Below, one piece after another: positions 45,303 through 53,972 of a stretch of DNA of 64,000 nt. The first letter of the stretch is position 1. The number at the start of each line of letters is the position of its first letter. The notes under the pieces were generated by a model. That model was not told where the DNA came from, did not search any database, and saw nothing but the letters and a program-made list of their open reading frames with translations. The position numbers and the translations under genes are program-made. Source of the DNA: an uncultured Myxococcales bacterium (GTDB taxonomy: Bacteria > Myxococcota_A > UBA9042). The stretch is from positions 118,530 to 182,529 of the forward strand of contig CAIMEY010000047.1 of the NCBI GenBank assembly GCA_903840165.1, read 5' to 3'.

Positions 45303-46226
45303 CTAGAACCGCACGCCGACAGTGGTTTTGATTGCGAACTCTGCCGAGGAGATGCCGGGCGTGGTCGCGACAGCTTCGCCGAAAATACGGCCACCCAAAA
45401 TGGAACTGGCCACGCCGAGCTTCCACGGCAGCTTGTCGATGGAGCGCAGTAGCAGTGCGTCCCCCTTGACCGTTGGCGCCAGGTTGGCCCGATAGCCGTA
45501 ACCTGCGAAATTCCAATCCGCTTCGAGGAAAAACCATGCAAACTCGCCGCCGTAGTCCAGGCGCATCGGCATCCCCCAGTACGCGTAGGAGGAATAGACG
45601 GACTGGCCTTTGACAAGCAGCGCGGTGTCAATGGAGCCCAAGCCCAGCCCAAACTCGAACATCATGCGCCAGAATGGGAATCCATAGTACGAGTTCATCC
45701 GCCAACCGCTTGCTGTGCCCCCAAGGTTGCGCGAGAAGATCTCGAGGTCAAAGCTCTGGTCCTTGGCCGAAGCAGCGGCACCCGCGGCAGCGGTACCGGA
45801 GGCCATGATTGCCGCGCGTTCCGAAGCACTGTGATAAGTTGTTGTTGTAACGACGTAATTTCCGCTCTTGTGCGACTCTACGCTCTTGGCGCTGTTGGCT
45901 TCTTGGGCTGCGCCCATCGCCAACAAAATGGCGGTGACTGTGCCTGTGATGATGCCCTGGCGTTCGTAGTAGCGGAAACCATAGGCTGACTGCGTACCTG
46001 GGTTGAGCTTGCCGCCGCCGTATTCCGTCCGACCAAACTCGCCAAATGTGCCGATGTAGGTCGAGTAGGCCCGCATCATCTCAAAGCCGGAGTCGGCCCA
46101 CGCGGCACAAGGCAGCATCGTCCCCGGCAGCAGTAGCACTACGGGCAGGACCAGCGCGACCAAGCGTTGGCGGACCCGATTCAACTCAAGCCGATGTGGC
46201 ACGATCGTTGCGCGGCTATCGCTCAT
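45303..46226 (-). CDS. Predicted outer-membrane protein
   Basis: About 307 residues from ATG 46226 (GGAGGG upstream). A long basic n-region and hydrophobic stretch (LVALVLPVVLLLPGTMLPCA) end at AAWA (residue 44). The mature chain has one hydrophobic segment (IITGTVTAILLAMGAAQEAN) near residue 95, then strand-rich sequence and an aromatic C-terminus (TVGVRF). It pairs with the barrel gene 27 bases downstream. No family recognised; the frame is open to 46352 but without signal-like sequence. Confidence 0.65.
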   Translation of the reverse strand: MSDSRATIVPHRLELNRVRQRLVALVLPVVLLLPGTMLPCAAWADSGFEMMRAYSTYIGTFGEFGRTEYGGGKLNPGTQSAYGFRYYERQGIITGTVTAILLAMGAAQEANSAKSVESHKSGNYVVTTTTYHSASERAAIMASGTAAAGAAASAKDQSFDLEIFSRNLGGTASGWRMNSYYGFPFWRMMFEFGLGLGSIDTALLVKGQSVYSSYAYWGMPMRLDYGGEFAWFFLEADWNFAGYGYRANLAPTVKGDALLLRSIDKLPWKLGVASSILGGRIFGEAVATTPGISSAEFAIKTTVGVRF

Positions 46227-46687
46227 CCCTGCCCTCCTCGACTGCACGTCGAGAAACAACTTCGTCCGCTGCCTGCGTGTACAGCCGAAACGCGCTGCCT
46301 GCCGATTGGTCCCCGCCGGGGAGCCAAACACCGATTTGGATCGAGCCTGCATGTTTCGATCCTCTGTGTCAACGCAACGAGCCCAAAGGAGATGGGCGAC
46401 TATTCAGTGTTTGCGCGCGCTTCCATACGACCGGCGGCCAGGAGCAACGGCCGAGCGATACCCGTCCATCGCAGGCTGCTCTTCTCACACCCTGCGCACA
46501 CAAAGCGAGCCAGTAGCCTTGAGTGCCAACCATGGCTCGTCGAGTATTATTTAACAATATCATGTTTTTGTAGCATTCATTGCTGAAATCAGGGCTGCGA
46601 CCATCGGTGGCGTACCTGTCAAAAGTACTTTCCTGATGCGGGATTTTTCGCGTGCGCGGCGACCGGCGCGCGGTGTGGGTGGCTAGA
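46227..46687. other. Intergenic region upstream of the barrel pair
   Basis: About 460 bases with no supported gene. It includes an AT-rich patch near 46545-46575 (tatttaacaatatcatg) that stands out from the GC-rich surroundings and could contain a promoter for the minus-strand barrel genes. No clear -35/-10 pair could be assigned. Confidence 0.4.
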
Positions 46688-46933
46688 ACACGTAACCCTA
46701 AGTCCTTTGCGGGTTACCGGTAGGGACTCGGCGTTGTGGACTTTGCAGCCGAGGACCCGGCCGAACGCAGGGGCGAGACCGCGCGCGCGGGCGGGGAGAG
46801 GACTCCGCGGTGCGCGCAGCGCATGAGCCGTGCCAAGTCTGGCACGGCGAAAGTGGAGATCGCGGGCCCCCCTGAAACTAGAAGCAAATACTGTACCTCG
46901 AACCCGCAAGGAACTTCAGGTGTGAGGTACTAG
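46688..46933. repeat. Hairpin-bounded intergenic repeat, copy A (246 bp)
   Basis: Begins ACACGTAACCCTAAGT. The left hairpin is GTAACCC (46692-46698) / GGGTTAC (46711-46717) with loop TAAGTCCTTTGC. The right hairpin is GTACCTCGAACC (46893-46904) / GGTGTGAGGTAC (46919-46930), with one mismatch, one wobble and loop containing AAGGAACTT. The right loop is the approximate reverse complement of the left one. Between them lie the shared blocks GTTGTGGACTTTGC, GGACCCGGCCGAACGCAGGG and CTAGAAGCAAA. Relative to copy B it has about 65 extra bases with its own hairpin. Confidence 0.85.
46827..46848. repeat. Perfect hairpin inside copy A
   Basis: GCCGTGCCA (46827-46835), loop AGTC, TGGCACGGC (46840-46848): a 9-base-pair perfect stem located in the segment present in copy A and absent from copy B. 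It looks like an insertion or an ancestral module lost from B. Confidence 0.8.
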
Positions 46934-46983
46934 CGAGCGGGGCCTGCCGTCTTGACATGAGAAGCGGACCCAGCACAGCCGAC

Positions 46984-47009
46984 GCGGAAGGGAATTCGGG
47001 TTTGAGGAT
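46984..47009. repeat. Fragment (D) of the repeat's right end, next to the HD-GYP stop
   Basis: GCGGAAGGGAATTCGGGTTTGAGGA matches the right arm of copy B (CCGGAAGGAACTTTGGGTTAGAGGA) at most positions. It ends one base before the stop codon of the HD-GYP gene. The other half of the hairpin is absent. Confidence 0.5.
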
Positions 47010-48515
47010 TCAGGTCATCTTGGCCCGAGGCACGGGGCTATCAGCCTCAGCCACGGCTTGCGCCACGCGTTCGCTGATGAACACCTCAAGCAATTCGCTA
47101 TCCAAATGCTGACGTTGGGCCTCATCGTCCAGGATCTGCAGCGCCAGGTCATGGGGGACCGCTTTCTTGTACGGACGGTCAGAAGCGGTCAGCGCGTCAT
47201 AGATGTCCGCGATGGCCATCATCCGTGGTTCGACTTTAATTTCAGAATCATGCAGGCCGCGGGGATAGCCATTGCCGTTGAGCTTCTCGTGGTGGCCATA
47301 GGCGATCTCTGGCACGCGCTGCAGATTGCGCGTCCATGGAATTTCATTTAAAAAACGCCAGGTATGGCTGACATGGCTCTCGATCTCGGCGCGCTCATCG
47401 GCCGAAAGCGTTCCCTTGGGAATCGAAAGCAGGGCTACTTCCTCAGCCGTCAACAGGGGTTGCAGCCGACCACTCACATCGAGTATCTGCTCTTGGTGCA
47501 CCTGCGTCAGCCCGTGAAAATACCCGCCAGGCAAGACCGTGGGTTTGTTCGATTCATGAATAATTTCAAGCCAGCGGTCCAGTCGTCGTTCGTGTTCGAC
47601 TAGGCTCGCTTCTTCGGCCTGCAGGTCCGCCACCGGCGCGCCCATGCGCATCAGGGTCAGTTGGCGGTGCAAGGACTCCACTTGATTCGCCTTTTTGGCG
47701 TAGGCGAATCGCTGCTCAATCAGTTGCATCTGCTCTGGATACAGCTTATTGGCCTTGACCAGCACCCGCTCGCGGACGCCAACCTTGCCGAAATCATGCA
47801 GCAACGCCGCGTAGCGAATCTCCATCCGCTGTTCCGCTGAGAACTTCAGCCCTTTCCAGCGCCCTAGCCCGTGGCGTTCCACAGCATCGCAAAGGCCTAG
47901 CGTCAGGCGGGCGACGCGTTCGGAATGGCCGGCCGTCGTCGGGTCTCGGGACTCGATGGCCATCACCGCGCCCTTGACGAATCCTTCAAAAAGTTGTTGG
48001 ATTTCAACGTGTAGCAGAGCATTCTCAATGGCCACACCGGCTTGCCCCGCCAGCGCCATCAACAAGTCCGCGTCCGCCGCGTCAAAGACGCCACTGCGCT
48101 TGTTCAAAACCTGAATCACACCAACGCTTTCGCCGCGCATGTTCGTCATCGGCACGCACAAGAGCGAACGCGTGTGGTAGCCCGTATCGCGGTCCACGTC
48201 TCGGTTAAACCGTGAATCTGCATAGGCATCTGGCAGGTTCAGGGGCTGACACGTTGCCGCAACGTGGCCGGCTAGTCCTACGCCGGGCGGAACGCGGATC
48301 TCATGACCAACGGCCAGTCCTTGGGCAATTTTCGCCCATAATTCACCAGTTCGCGGATCGACCAGAAACAGGGATCCGCGATCGGCATCAACGACTTGGG
48401 TCGCCTCGCGCAGAATCAGTTGCAGCAGCGAGTCGAGATCGCGCTCGGAAATCATGGCCTTGGCCACGTCGAGTACGGTCTTCAATCGGGCGGCTGGATC
48501 GTGTTCGGTGCTCAT
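47010..48515 (-). CDS. GAF / HD-GYP cyclic di-GMP phosphodiesterase
   Basis: A 501-residue protein. The GAF domain (residues about 14-168) includes VDADRGSLFLVD and LLCVPMTNMRGESVGVIQVLN. The HD-GYP domain (about 172-475) has the metal-binding HD at His 240-Asp 241 (ALLHDFGKVGV) and the GYP motif HHEKLNGNGYP at 408-418. An insertion of about 100 helical residues (262-366) separates the first and second parts of the HD fold. The enzyme should hydrolyse c-di-GMP to pGpG/GMP under control of a GAF ligand. Flanked on both sides by copies of the intergenic repeat. Confidence 0.9.
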   Translation of the reverse strand: MSTEHDPAARLKTVLDVAKAMISERDLDSLLQLILREATQVVDADRGSLFLVDPRTGELWAKIAQGLAVGHEIRVPPGVGLAGHVAATCQPLNLPDAYADSRFNRDVDRDTGYHTRSLLCVPMTNMRGESVGVIQVLNKRSGVFDAADADLLMALAGQAGVAIENALLHVEIQQLFEGFVKGAVMAIESRDPTTAGHSERVARLTLGLCDAVERHGLGRWKGLKFSAEQRMEIRYAALLHDFGKVGVRERVLVKANKLYPEQMQLIEQRFAYAKKANQVESLHRQLTLMRMGAPVADLQAEEASLVEHERRLDRWLEIIHESNKPTVLPGGYFHGLTQVHQEQILDVSGRLQPLLTAEEVALLSIPKGTLSADERAEIESHVSHTWRFLNEIPWTRNLQRVPEIAYGHHEKLNGNGYPRGLHDSEIKVEPRMMAIADIYDALTASDRPYKKAVPHDLALQILDDEAQRQHLDSELLEVFISERVAQAVAEADSPVPRAKMT

Positions 48516-48829
48516 GTCCGTTCAAGGGTTGGGAGCCGTTATCGTACACGGTTTGCCAAGCTAGGCCAGTCTTGGGCTGCCGGCGGCGCGGTATTGGGTC
48601 CCGCCATGTGGCTTGGCCTATTTAGGATGTAAAAACAACCGATTGGCCAACAGTCACGGCGGGGTTTTCCAGCGGCGACCGAACGTTGGAAGCCGAGCCA
48701 TACAGTTTGACCGATCTGCAAGATCATTGCAGCCAACCCGCCAAGGCAGGTTTCTTGATTGCCAGCCCAGGGTTTCAACCCTGGGTCGCCCCAAATCGCT
48801 GACGTTGCACATGTGTCAGAGTGCATATT
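48516..48829. other. Intergenic region upstream of the HD-GYP gene
   Basis: About 314 bases with no supported gene. The minus-strand HD-GYP promoter should lie here. I see no clear boxes, terminator or RNA. It runs directly into repeat copy B. Confidence 0.4.
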
Positions 48830-49005
48830 ACACGTAACCCTAAGTGTTTTGCGGGTTACCGGAAAGCTCGCGGGGTTGTGGACTTTGCGGCAGGGGACCC
48901 GGCCGAACGCAGGGGTGAGCCCGCGCGCGCGGGCGAGGGGGGCCTGAAGCTAGAAGCAAACACTGTACCTCTAACCCGGAAGGAACTTTGGGTTAGAGGA
49001 ACTAG
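48830..49005. repeat. Hairpin-bounded intergenic repeat, copy B (176 bp)
   Basis: Begins ACACGTAACCCTAAGT. The left hairpin is GTAACCC (48834-48840) / GGGTTAC (48853-48859). The right hairpin is a perfect 10-base stem, CCTCTAACCC (48968-48977) / GGGTTAGAGG (48990-48999), with loop GGAAGGAACTTT. Internal blocks GTTGTGGACTTTGC, GGACCCGGCCGAACGCAGGG, GCGCGCGCGGGC and CTAGAAGCAAA are shared with copy A. The stems of A and B differ in sequence but both pair, which points to selection for structure. The right end contains the mepA stop codon. Confidence 0.88.
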
Positions 49006-49733
49006 CCGTCGCGACAACCGCTGAGCAAATCTTCAGCAGGGCAACGAATTCGCAGGTGAAAATGGTTGTCATGCGGCCTGACGCCAGCCCAAGGGCGGCG
49101 GAGCAACCGTTCAGCCCGGTCCTGCAGCGGTTGGGCGACGCCGAGTTGCTTGGCGTGTTCCAGCAGCATCTGGCGCAACGGCCCGTAGATCATGAGGAAA
49201 TCGATTTCAAAATGCGGATTCTGCAGCAGAGATTCCACCAGTTTCCAGTTGCGGGCGACATCGAAGCGATAGCGACCGCCGTGGCTGATGGAGATGCCAT
49301 CCTTGTCAAAGTGATGGTAATAGCTGGGGATATGCTGACCTTCGCCGTTCGCCATCAGCAGTGGGATGTCGACGTCGCGGCCCGAAGTGTGGGAGGTCGT
49401 TTCGGGCAGGTCGCCGCCGCCCTCTTTGCTCAAATTGCCAATTGCCAGGCGGTCTTTGCCCAGCAGGGGCCCCAACTGATCGGCGGTCCACAGAAGGCCA
49501 GCGACCAGTTCCTCCGTGCCCCAGCGATAGTCGTGATTGGCTGTAAAGTTCTGTAGTTGGTGGTGAGTCCCCACAGTGGTCATCGCCCGTCCACAGCCAA
49601 GTGTGCCCGCAATCGCCGTTCCCCGCGATTGGCTATTGCACAGGCGTGGTTGGGCCGTCGTGCTGCGATGAAGCAGGGCGAGCGACGGCAGCAGCAATGA
49701 CAAAACAATGACTTTTCGCAAGGTTGGCTGCAT
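49002..49733 (-). CDS. mepA: Penicillin-insensitive murein endopeptidase
   Basis: A 243-residue periplasmic LAS-type zinc peptidase. A signal peptide (VIVLSLLLPSLALL) is followed by the MepA core. Metal and active-site residues are visible: His 115 and Asp 122 (SHTSGRDVDIPLLM), and His 221/224/226 (HDNHFHLRIRCP). MepA cleaves D-Ala-mDAP cross-links in peptidoglycan. Length is slightly short of the E. coli form (274). The TAG stop (49004-49002) lies in the end of repeat copy B, whose perfect hairpin follows immediately in the transcript. Confidence 0.9.
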   Translation of the reverse strand: MQPTLRKVIVLSLLLPSLALLHRSTTAQPRLCNSQSRGTAIAGTLGCGRAMTTVGTHHQLQNFTANHDYRWGTEELVAGLLWTADQLGPLLGKDRLAIGNLSKEGGGDLPETTSHTSGRDVDIPLLMANGEGQHIPSYYHHFDKDGISISHGGRYRFDVARNWKLVESLLQNPHFEIDFLMIYGPLRQMLLEHAKQLGVAQPLQDRAERLLRRPWAGVRPHDNHFHLRIRCPAEDLLSGCRDG

Positions 49734-49852
49734 GGCTCACGGGGGTCCTGATCACTTCGGCGCTGATCGTTTTGGCATTGCGTGCTGGCGGTTGGGCAAC
49801 ATCGGCCGCGGAGTTTGCCCGCAGTGGCCAAGGGCTGGCAAACCAGCCGCAA

Positions 49853-51016
49853 CTAGCGCGCGATCGTGCCAGGGCGGTAACCGCCAAATCCTGGAATCAA
49901 CACGAGATTATCGATAAGCAGCACGTCGCTATGCGGCAGCCAGCGGTCCATGCCTGCGCCGCCCATATTCTCTTGCCTGAACGCCCAGTTGCGCCATGGG
50001 CCGTCCCCTACGTCGTGCCAACTGCCATGGCTGCGATCCAGGACAAAGCGAACAGGCCAACTACTTGGAATAGAAGGCGAATTGCGGCAGTAGACTAGTT
50101 GCCAGCGCCCACTGGACGATACGGGTCCGCCCTGCACGTGGCTGCAACCGGCCTCCTTGGCCAGCGCTGTTACCGCAATGGCTCGCGTGGAGAAGTCCTT
50201 CGATCTGTGCATGATTTGCCCAGATGCGTCGTTGATTTCGTAATAGGGCAGCGGGGCCCGGTCGGACAGACCCTGCGCAGCGGCTGTGTCGCCTTCGCCG
50301 CCGTCCTCAGAAGCATCTAGAATCGTTTCGCAATCCGCGGTGACGTCTTGGTCGGACCAAGTACCCGTCGTCACGCCCAGCACCGCACGCACATGTTCTT
50401 GCTGCCATTGCCCATTGTGATCGGTTTGTGCCCAGCCAGCCAAGCAAATTCGGTCGGCTTGCCGGTCCAGCAGCAGCGTCCACGTCTGCAGCGCTGCGTT
50501 GTCCAGGCCCAGGCGGCAGGGCAGCCCGCAGTCTTGAGTCGGAGAGCGCGGGAAAATACCTGCAATTCTGTGGGATTCACCCGTGGCTAGGTCGAACATC
50601 GCCACAGTGCGCTGCGCATCCAGGCCAATGAGGTGGCGCGCATCCCACTGCCGAAGTTGCAACACCGGTCGATTATTCAGTCGTTTCTTGGGCTTGCCCC
50701 ACCAGTTCAGTTCCCAAATGCCGTCGTCGCGTCCAGCAAACAGGCGATCGCCGCGGTGCAGCGGTGTGTGGGCGGTGCGCGTGAGGTCGTCGGGCAGGGT
50801 CGTCCAGGTTGGGGCCTCGGGCAAAGCGTCTGTTGAAACATCGTTTGTTTCAGCGGGTTGCCCGATGTCCGGCACGCGCGTTGGCGTCAATTCTAGGCCC
50901 GCACTGGGCTGTGCCACCGGAGCCCGCATTGGTTCGGGCGCTACCGGCCGCCGACACGCCGTAGCCACCACCAGATCCGCCAGCAGCAGCCACGGCGTCA
51001 GCCATTGGGCCTTCAT
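49853..51016 (-). CDS. Lipoprotein of unknown function, possibly beta-propeller-like
   Basis: A 387-residue lipoprotein (VVATAC, Cys 21) with a Pro-rich linker. The mature part is Trp- and beta-rich with repeating short strand patterns (RLFAGRDDGIWELNWWG, ARHLIGLDAQRTVAMFDLAT, GRWQLVYCRNSP), suggesting a small propeller or WD-like fold, but no family is recognised. It begins three bases after the fhs stop, so it is very likely in the fhs transcript. Confidence 0.7.
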   Translation of the reverse strand: MKAQWLTPWLLLADLVVATACRRPVAPEPMRAPVAQPSAGLELTPTRVPDIGQPAETNDVSTDALPEAPTWTTLPDDLTRTAHTPLHRGDRLFAGRDDGIWELNWWGKPKKRLNNRPVLQLRQWDARHLIGLDAQRTVAMFDLATGESHRIAGIFPRSPTQDCGLPCRLGLDNAALQTWTLLLDRQADRICLAGWAQTDHNGQWQQEHVRAVLGVTTGTWSDQDVTADCETILDASEDGGEGDTAAAQGLSDRAPLPYYEINDASGQIMHRSKDFSTRAIAVTALAKEAGCSHVQGGPVSSSGRWQLVYCRNSPSIPSSWPVRFVLDRSHGSWHDVGDGPWRNWAFRQENMGGAGMDRWLPHSDVLLIDNLVLIPGFGGYRPGTIAR

Positions 51017-51019
51017 CGG

Positions 51020-52699
51020 CTAGAAAAGCCCAGAGATTTTACCGTGATCATCGACATCGATCGCCTCGGCGGCGGGCACTTTCGGCAGACCCGGCATGGT
51101 CATCATGCTGCCGGCAATGGCGACGATGAACTCGGCGCCGCGTGATAGGCGAACCTCGCGAATCGGCAAAATGTGACCGCTTGGTGCTCCACGTAGCGCC
51201 GCATCAGCACTAAAGGAGTACTGCGTTTTAGCAATGCAAACAGGGAATTTCGGATACAGCGCCGTCCATTTGGCCAGGGTATCCTTGACCTTGGCGTCGG
51301 CACTGATGTCCGCCGCGCCGTACAAACGAGTTGCCACCGTCTTGATCTTGTCCCACAGCGCAATATCGTCGGGATAAGCGAACTGGAACGTAGACTTACC
51401 TGCGTTGGCGTCGATCGCCTCGACCACTTCACGAGCGAGTTCCTCCGCACCCTTGCCGCCGTGGGCCCAGTGGGTACAGAGCACGGCCTTGGCGCCCAAA
51501 GCTTCGACTTTGCTGCGTAAAAGCGCGTGCTCGGCGTCGGTGTCGGCCGTGAAATGGTTGACCGCTACCACCACAGGCAGGCCAAAGACCTGCTGCAGGT
51601 TGGTCAGGTGGCGCTCCAAGTTGCAAAAGCCCTTGCCTAACGCATCCAAGTTCTCTTGATTTAAGTCCTTTTGCGCGACGCCACCGTGATACTTCAGGGC
51701 GCGCACCGTGGCCACCAGCACCACCGCGTCCGGTTCCAGGCCGGCCTTGCGGCACTTGATGTCGAGGAACTTTTCCGCACCCAGATCGGCGCCAAAGCCC
51801 GCCTCGGTCACCACGTAATCCGCAAGCCCCAGGCTCGCTTCGGTGGCGATCACGGTGTTGCAGCCATGGGCAATGTTGGCAAAGGGCCCGCCGTGGATGA
51901 ACGCCGGATTATTTTCCAGTGTTTGCACAAGATTGGGGCGCAGTGCGTCCTTGAGCAGTGCCGCCATCGCGCCGTCCGCCTTGAGGTCACGGGCCAGCAC
52001 CGGCGTGCCGGTCCCACGTTGCACGCCGACTTGGATGTTGCCCAGGCGTTGCTTAAGCTCAGCTAGACTTCGGGAAAGGCAAAAGATAGCCATGACTTCG
52101 GAGGCGGCGATGATGTCAAAGCCATCTTGACGGACAAAGCCGTTGGCCGTGCCACCAAGCCCAACAACGATCTCGCGCAACGCCCGATCGTTCATATCCA
52201 TCACGCGCTTCCAGCCGATCTGCCGCGTGTCCAGGCCGAGTTTGTTCTCATGGTGGACGTGGTTATCGACCATCGCCGCCAGTAAGTTGTGCGCAGCCGC
52301 GATCGCATGGAAATCACCTGTAAAATGCAGGTTGATGTCCTCCATCGGCACCACTTGCGCGTAGCCACCGCCTGCCGCACCGCCCTTGACGCCAAAACAC
52401 GGACCGAGAGCCGGTTCCCGTAGACAAATCAGGGACTTCTTGCCAATTCGCGCCAAGGCATCGCCCAGGCCGACGCTGGTCGTGGTCTTGCCTTCGCCAG
52501 CCGGGGTCGGGCTGATGGCCGTGACCAGGATCAGCTTGCCGCGGGGCTTGTCCTTGAGCGTCTGCAAAAACTCAAAAGAAACCTTAGCTTTATAGTGGCC
52601 GTACGGGTCCATGTGCTCCGCGGGGATGCCCAAACGGTCGCGGGCGAGTTCCATCACGGGTTTGGGCTTGGCAGCTTGGGCAATTTCGATATCGGACAT
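51020..52699 (-). CDS. fhs: Formate-tetrahydrofolate ligase
   Basis: A 559-residue protein with the Fhs P-loop [16 protein letters not shown] (about 65-80), [20 protein letters not shown] and [14 protein letters not shown]. It makes 10-formyl-tetrahydrofolate from formate, THF and ATP, feeding C1 metabolism. Length matches the family (about 555). AGGAG precedes the ATG. An AT-rich patch near 52756-52785 upstream may hold the promoter. Confidence 0.97.
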   Translation of the reverse strand: MSDIEIAQAAKPKPVMELARDRLGIPAEHMDPYGHYKAKVSFEFLQTLKDKPRGKLILVTAISPTPAGEGKTTTSVGLGDALARIGKKSLICLREPALGPCFGVKGGAAGGGYAQVVPMEDINLHFTGDFHAIAAAHNLLAAMVDNHVHHENKLGLDTRQIGWKRVMDMNDRALREIVVGLGGTANGFVRQDGFDIIAASEVMAIFCLSRSLAELKQRLGNIQVGVQRGTGTPVLARDLKADGAMAALLKDALRPNLVQTLENNPAFIHGGPFANIAHGCNTVIATEASLGLADYVVTEAGFGADLGAEKFLDIKCRKAGLEPDAVVLVATVRALKYHGGVAQKDLNQENLDALGKGFCNLERHLTNLQQVFGLPVVVAVNHFTADTDAEHALLRSKVEALGAKAVLCTHWAHGGKGAEELAREVVEAIDANAGKSTFQFAYPDDIALWDKIKTVATRLYGAADISADAKVKDTLAKWTALYPKFPVCIAKTQYSFSADAALRGAPSGHILPIREVRLSRGAEFIVAIAGSMMTMPGLPKVPAAEAIDVDDHGKISGLF

Positions 52700-52788
52700 C
52701 GTAGGCGCTCCTTGAAGCTCGGGCCGCGTCAGCTGAACGCGGCGTATTCGTAAAACGTATGTTATATTCGGCGGTTATGTGAACTTCA

Positions 52789-52818
52789 TGCAGCCTTGCC
52801 ACCGAACCAGAGGCTGCA
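52789..52818. terminator. Hairpin between alpha/beta hydrolase and fhs
   Basis: TGCAGCCT (52789-52796) and AGGCTGCA (52811-52818) form a perfect 8-base stem with a 14-base loop, 74 bases after the stop of the minus-strand hydrolase gene. No T-tract follows, so termination is only a possibility. Confidence 0.4.
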
Positions 52819-52891
52819 GGATTGCGCCGGGCCGCAGGAAAGGCAAGGGCATCCCTATGTCTGTGACAATACGAGACAAAACCCCGCAAGA

Positions 52892-53713
52892 TCAAGGCGT
52901 CAAGTTCCGCCTCAGCAGCTCTAGCAGCGGTTCCAAGGCATCGACGTGCAGCCAGTGACCACTGTCCAGAGGATGGACTTGAACGCTTTGGGGTAACCTA
53001 GCCAAATGAATGAGGATTTCAGGCGTCCAGCGGGCTTCGCGCAAGGCTCGCACCAAGTGAAACTGCAGGCCCGGTGGCGGATTTTCGAGCACCGGCCACA
53101 AGTCGGTTTCAAAGTAGGACTCCAGCATCTCCAGCACGGCGTTCAGCTCAAAGTTCCAAACAAATCCATCATCTACGGCGCGCATATTGGTCGTCATCCA
53201 CTGGGCGATCGGCAGGTCAATGCCGCGCCCCTGCAGCGCCGGCACCACCGCTTGACGGCTGGGCAGGGGCAAAGGAATGTGGCGCAGCGCCTCGATCACA
53301 TCAGCAATGCCAACAAGTTCAGGCTGTTCAGGCTGCCGCGGCTCCGGCGTCGCATCCAGTAGCCAGACCTGCCTCAGGCCCGGCCAGGGCGTCGCGGCGG
53401 CTTGCAGAGCGACCTTGCCCCCGTACGAGTGGCCCAGGACAAAGGCGGGCGCAATCGCATTTTTCGTACAGTAATCGAGCAGATCACCCGCGCAGGCTTG
53501 CAGCGTATGCGGTGGCGCTGCGCCGTGGGACTGCCCGTGGTTGCGCAGGTCGATCAGGTGGACCCGCAGCCAGGGCAGAGCTTTGCACAGCAGAGTCGCT
53601 AGAGTCCTTAGATTACGCCCAGATCCCAGGATGCCATGGATCAGCAGCGCCTCGACGGTCGGCTGACTGCCCGGTGCCTGGATGATGACGCTGTGGAGGG
53701 TAAAAGTGTTCAT
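52892..53713 (-). CDS. Alpha/beta-fold hydrolase, YbfF-like
   Basis: About 273 residues from ATG 53713. It has the alpha/beta hydrolase layout: oxyanion HGILGSGRNL, DLRNHGQSH, nucleophile elbow GHSYGG (Ser in the centre), and the C-terminal His in LDSGHWLH. The overall sequence is closest in style to YbfF/ABHD11-type esterases. Substrate unknown. No Shine-Dalgarno is obvious; the frame is open to 54076, but the upstream part overlaps the divergent gene. Confidence 0.82.
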   Translation of the reverse strand: MNTFTLHSVIIQAPGSQPTVEALLIHGILGSGRNLRTLATLLCKALPWLRVHLIDLRNHGQSHGAAPPHTLQACAGDLLDYCTKNAIAPAFVLGHSYGGKVALQAAATPWPGLRQVWLLDATPEPRQPEQPELVGIADVIEALRHIPLPLPSRQAVVPALQGRGIDLPIAQWMTTNMRAVDDGFVWNFELNAVLEMLESYFETDLWPVLENPPPGLQFHLVRALREARWTPEILIHLARLPQSVQVHPLDSGHWLHVDALEPLLELLRRNLTP

Positions 53714-53972
53714 GATCAGCAGGTTTACTCGCTGGGGTACAGAAGGCCAATCTGCGCAAACCCAAAGACCAGTCTGTCCCGAGGCCCGGTAGATTCTACT
53801 TGGGCGCGCACGCTTGTCCAAGGCCGGCTGATGCTTCATCAAAATATTGATAAGACGGGGAATTCTTCTGCTGACCGCCATTGCCAAGTACAGCCCAAGG
53901 CCCACCGTCGGTCCTGCTCGACGTCCGCCCCTCAACTCGCTAGCCTGCACGGCGCAACCACTGAGCGAACCG

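Noticed and set aside
46736..46933. Short plus-strand frames inside repeat copies A and B
   Set aside because: The reading frames are not conserved between the copies, while the hairpins are; the element is more likely non-coding.
52740..52790. AT-rich patch upstream of fhs as a defined promoter
   Set aside because: A TATAAC-like box is present on the minus strand, but no matching -35 box at the right distance, so only a tentative note was kept.
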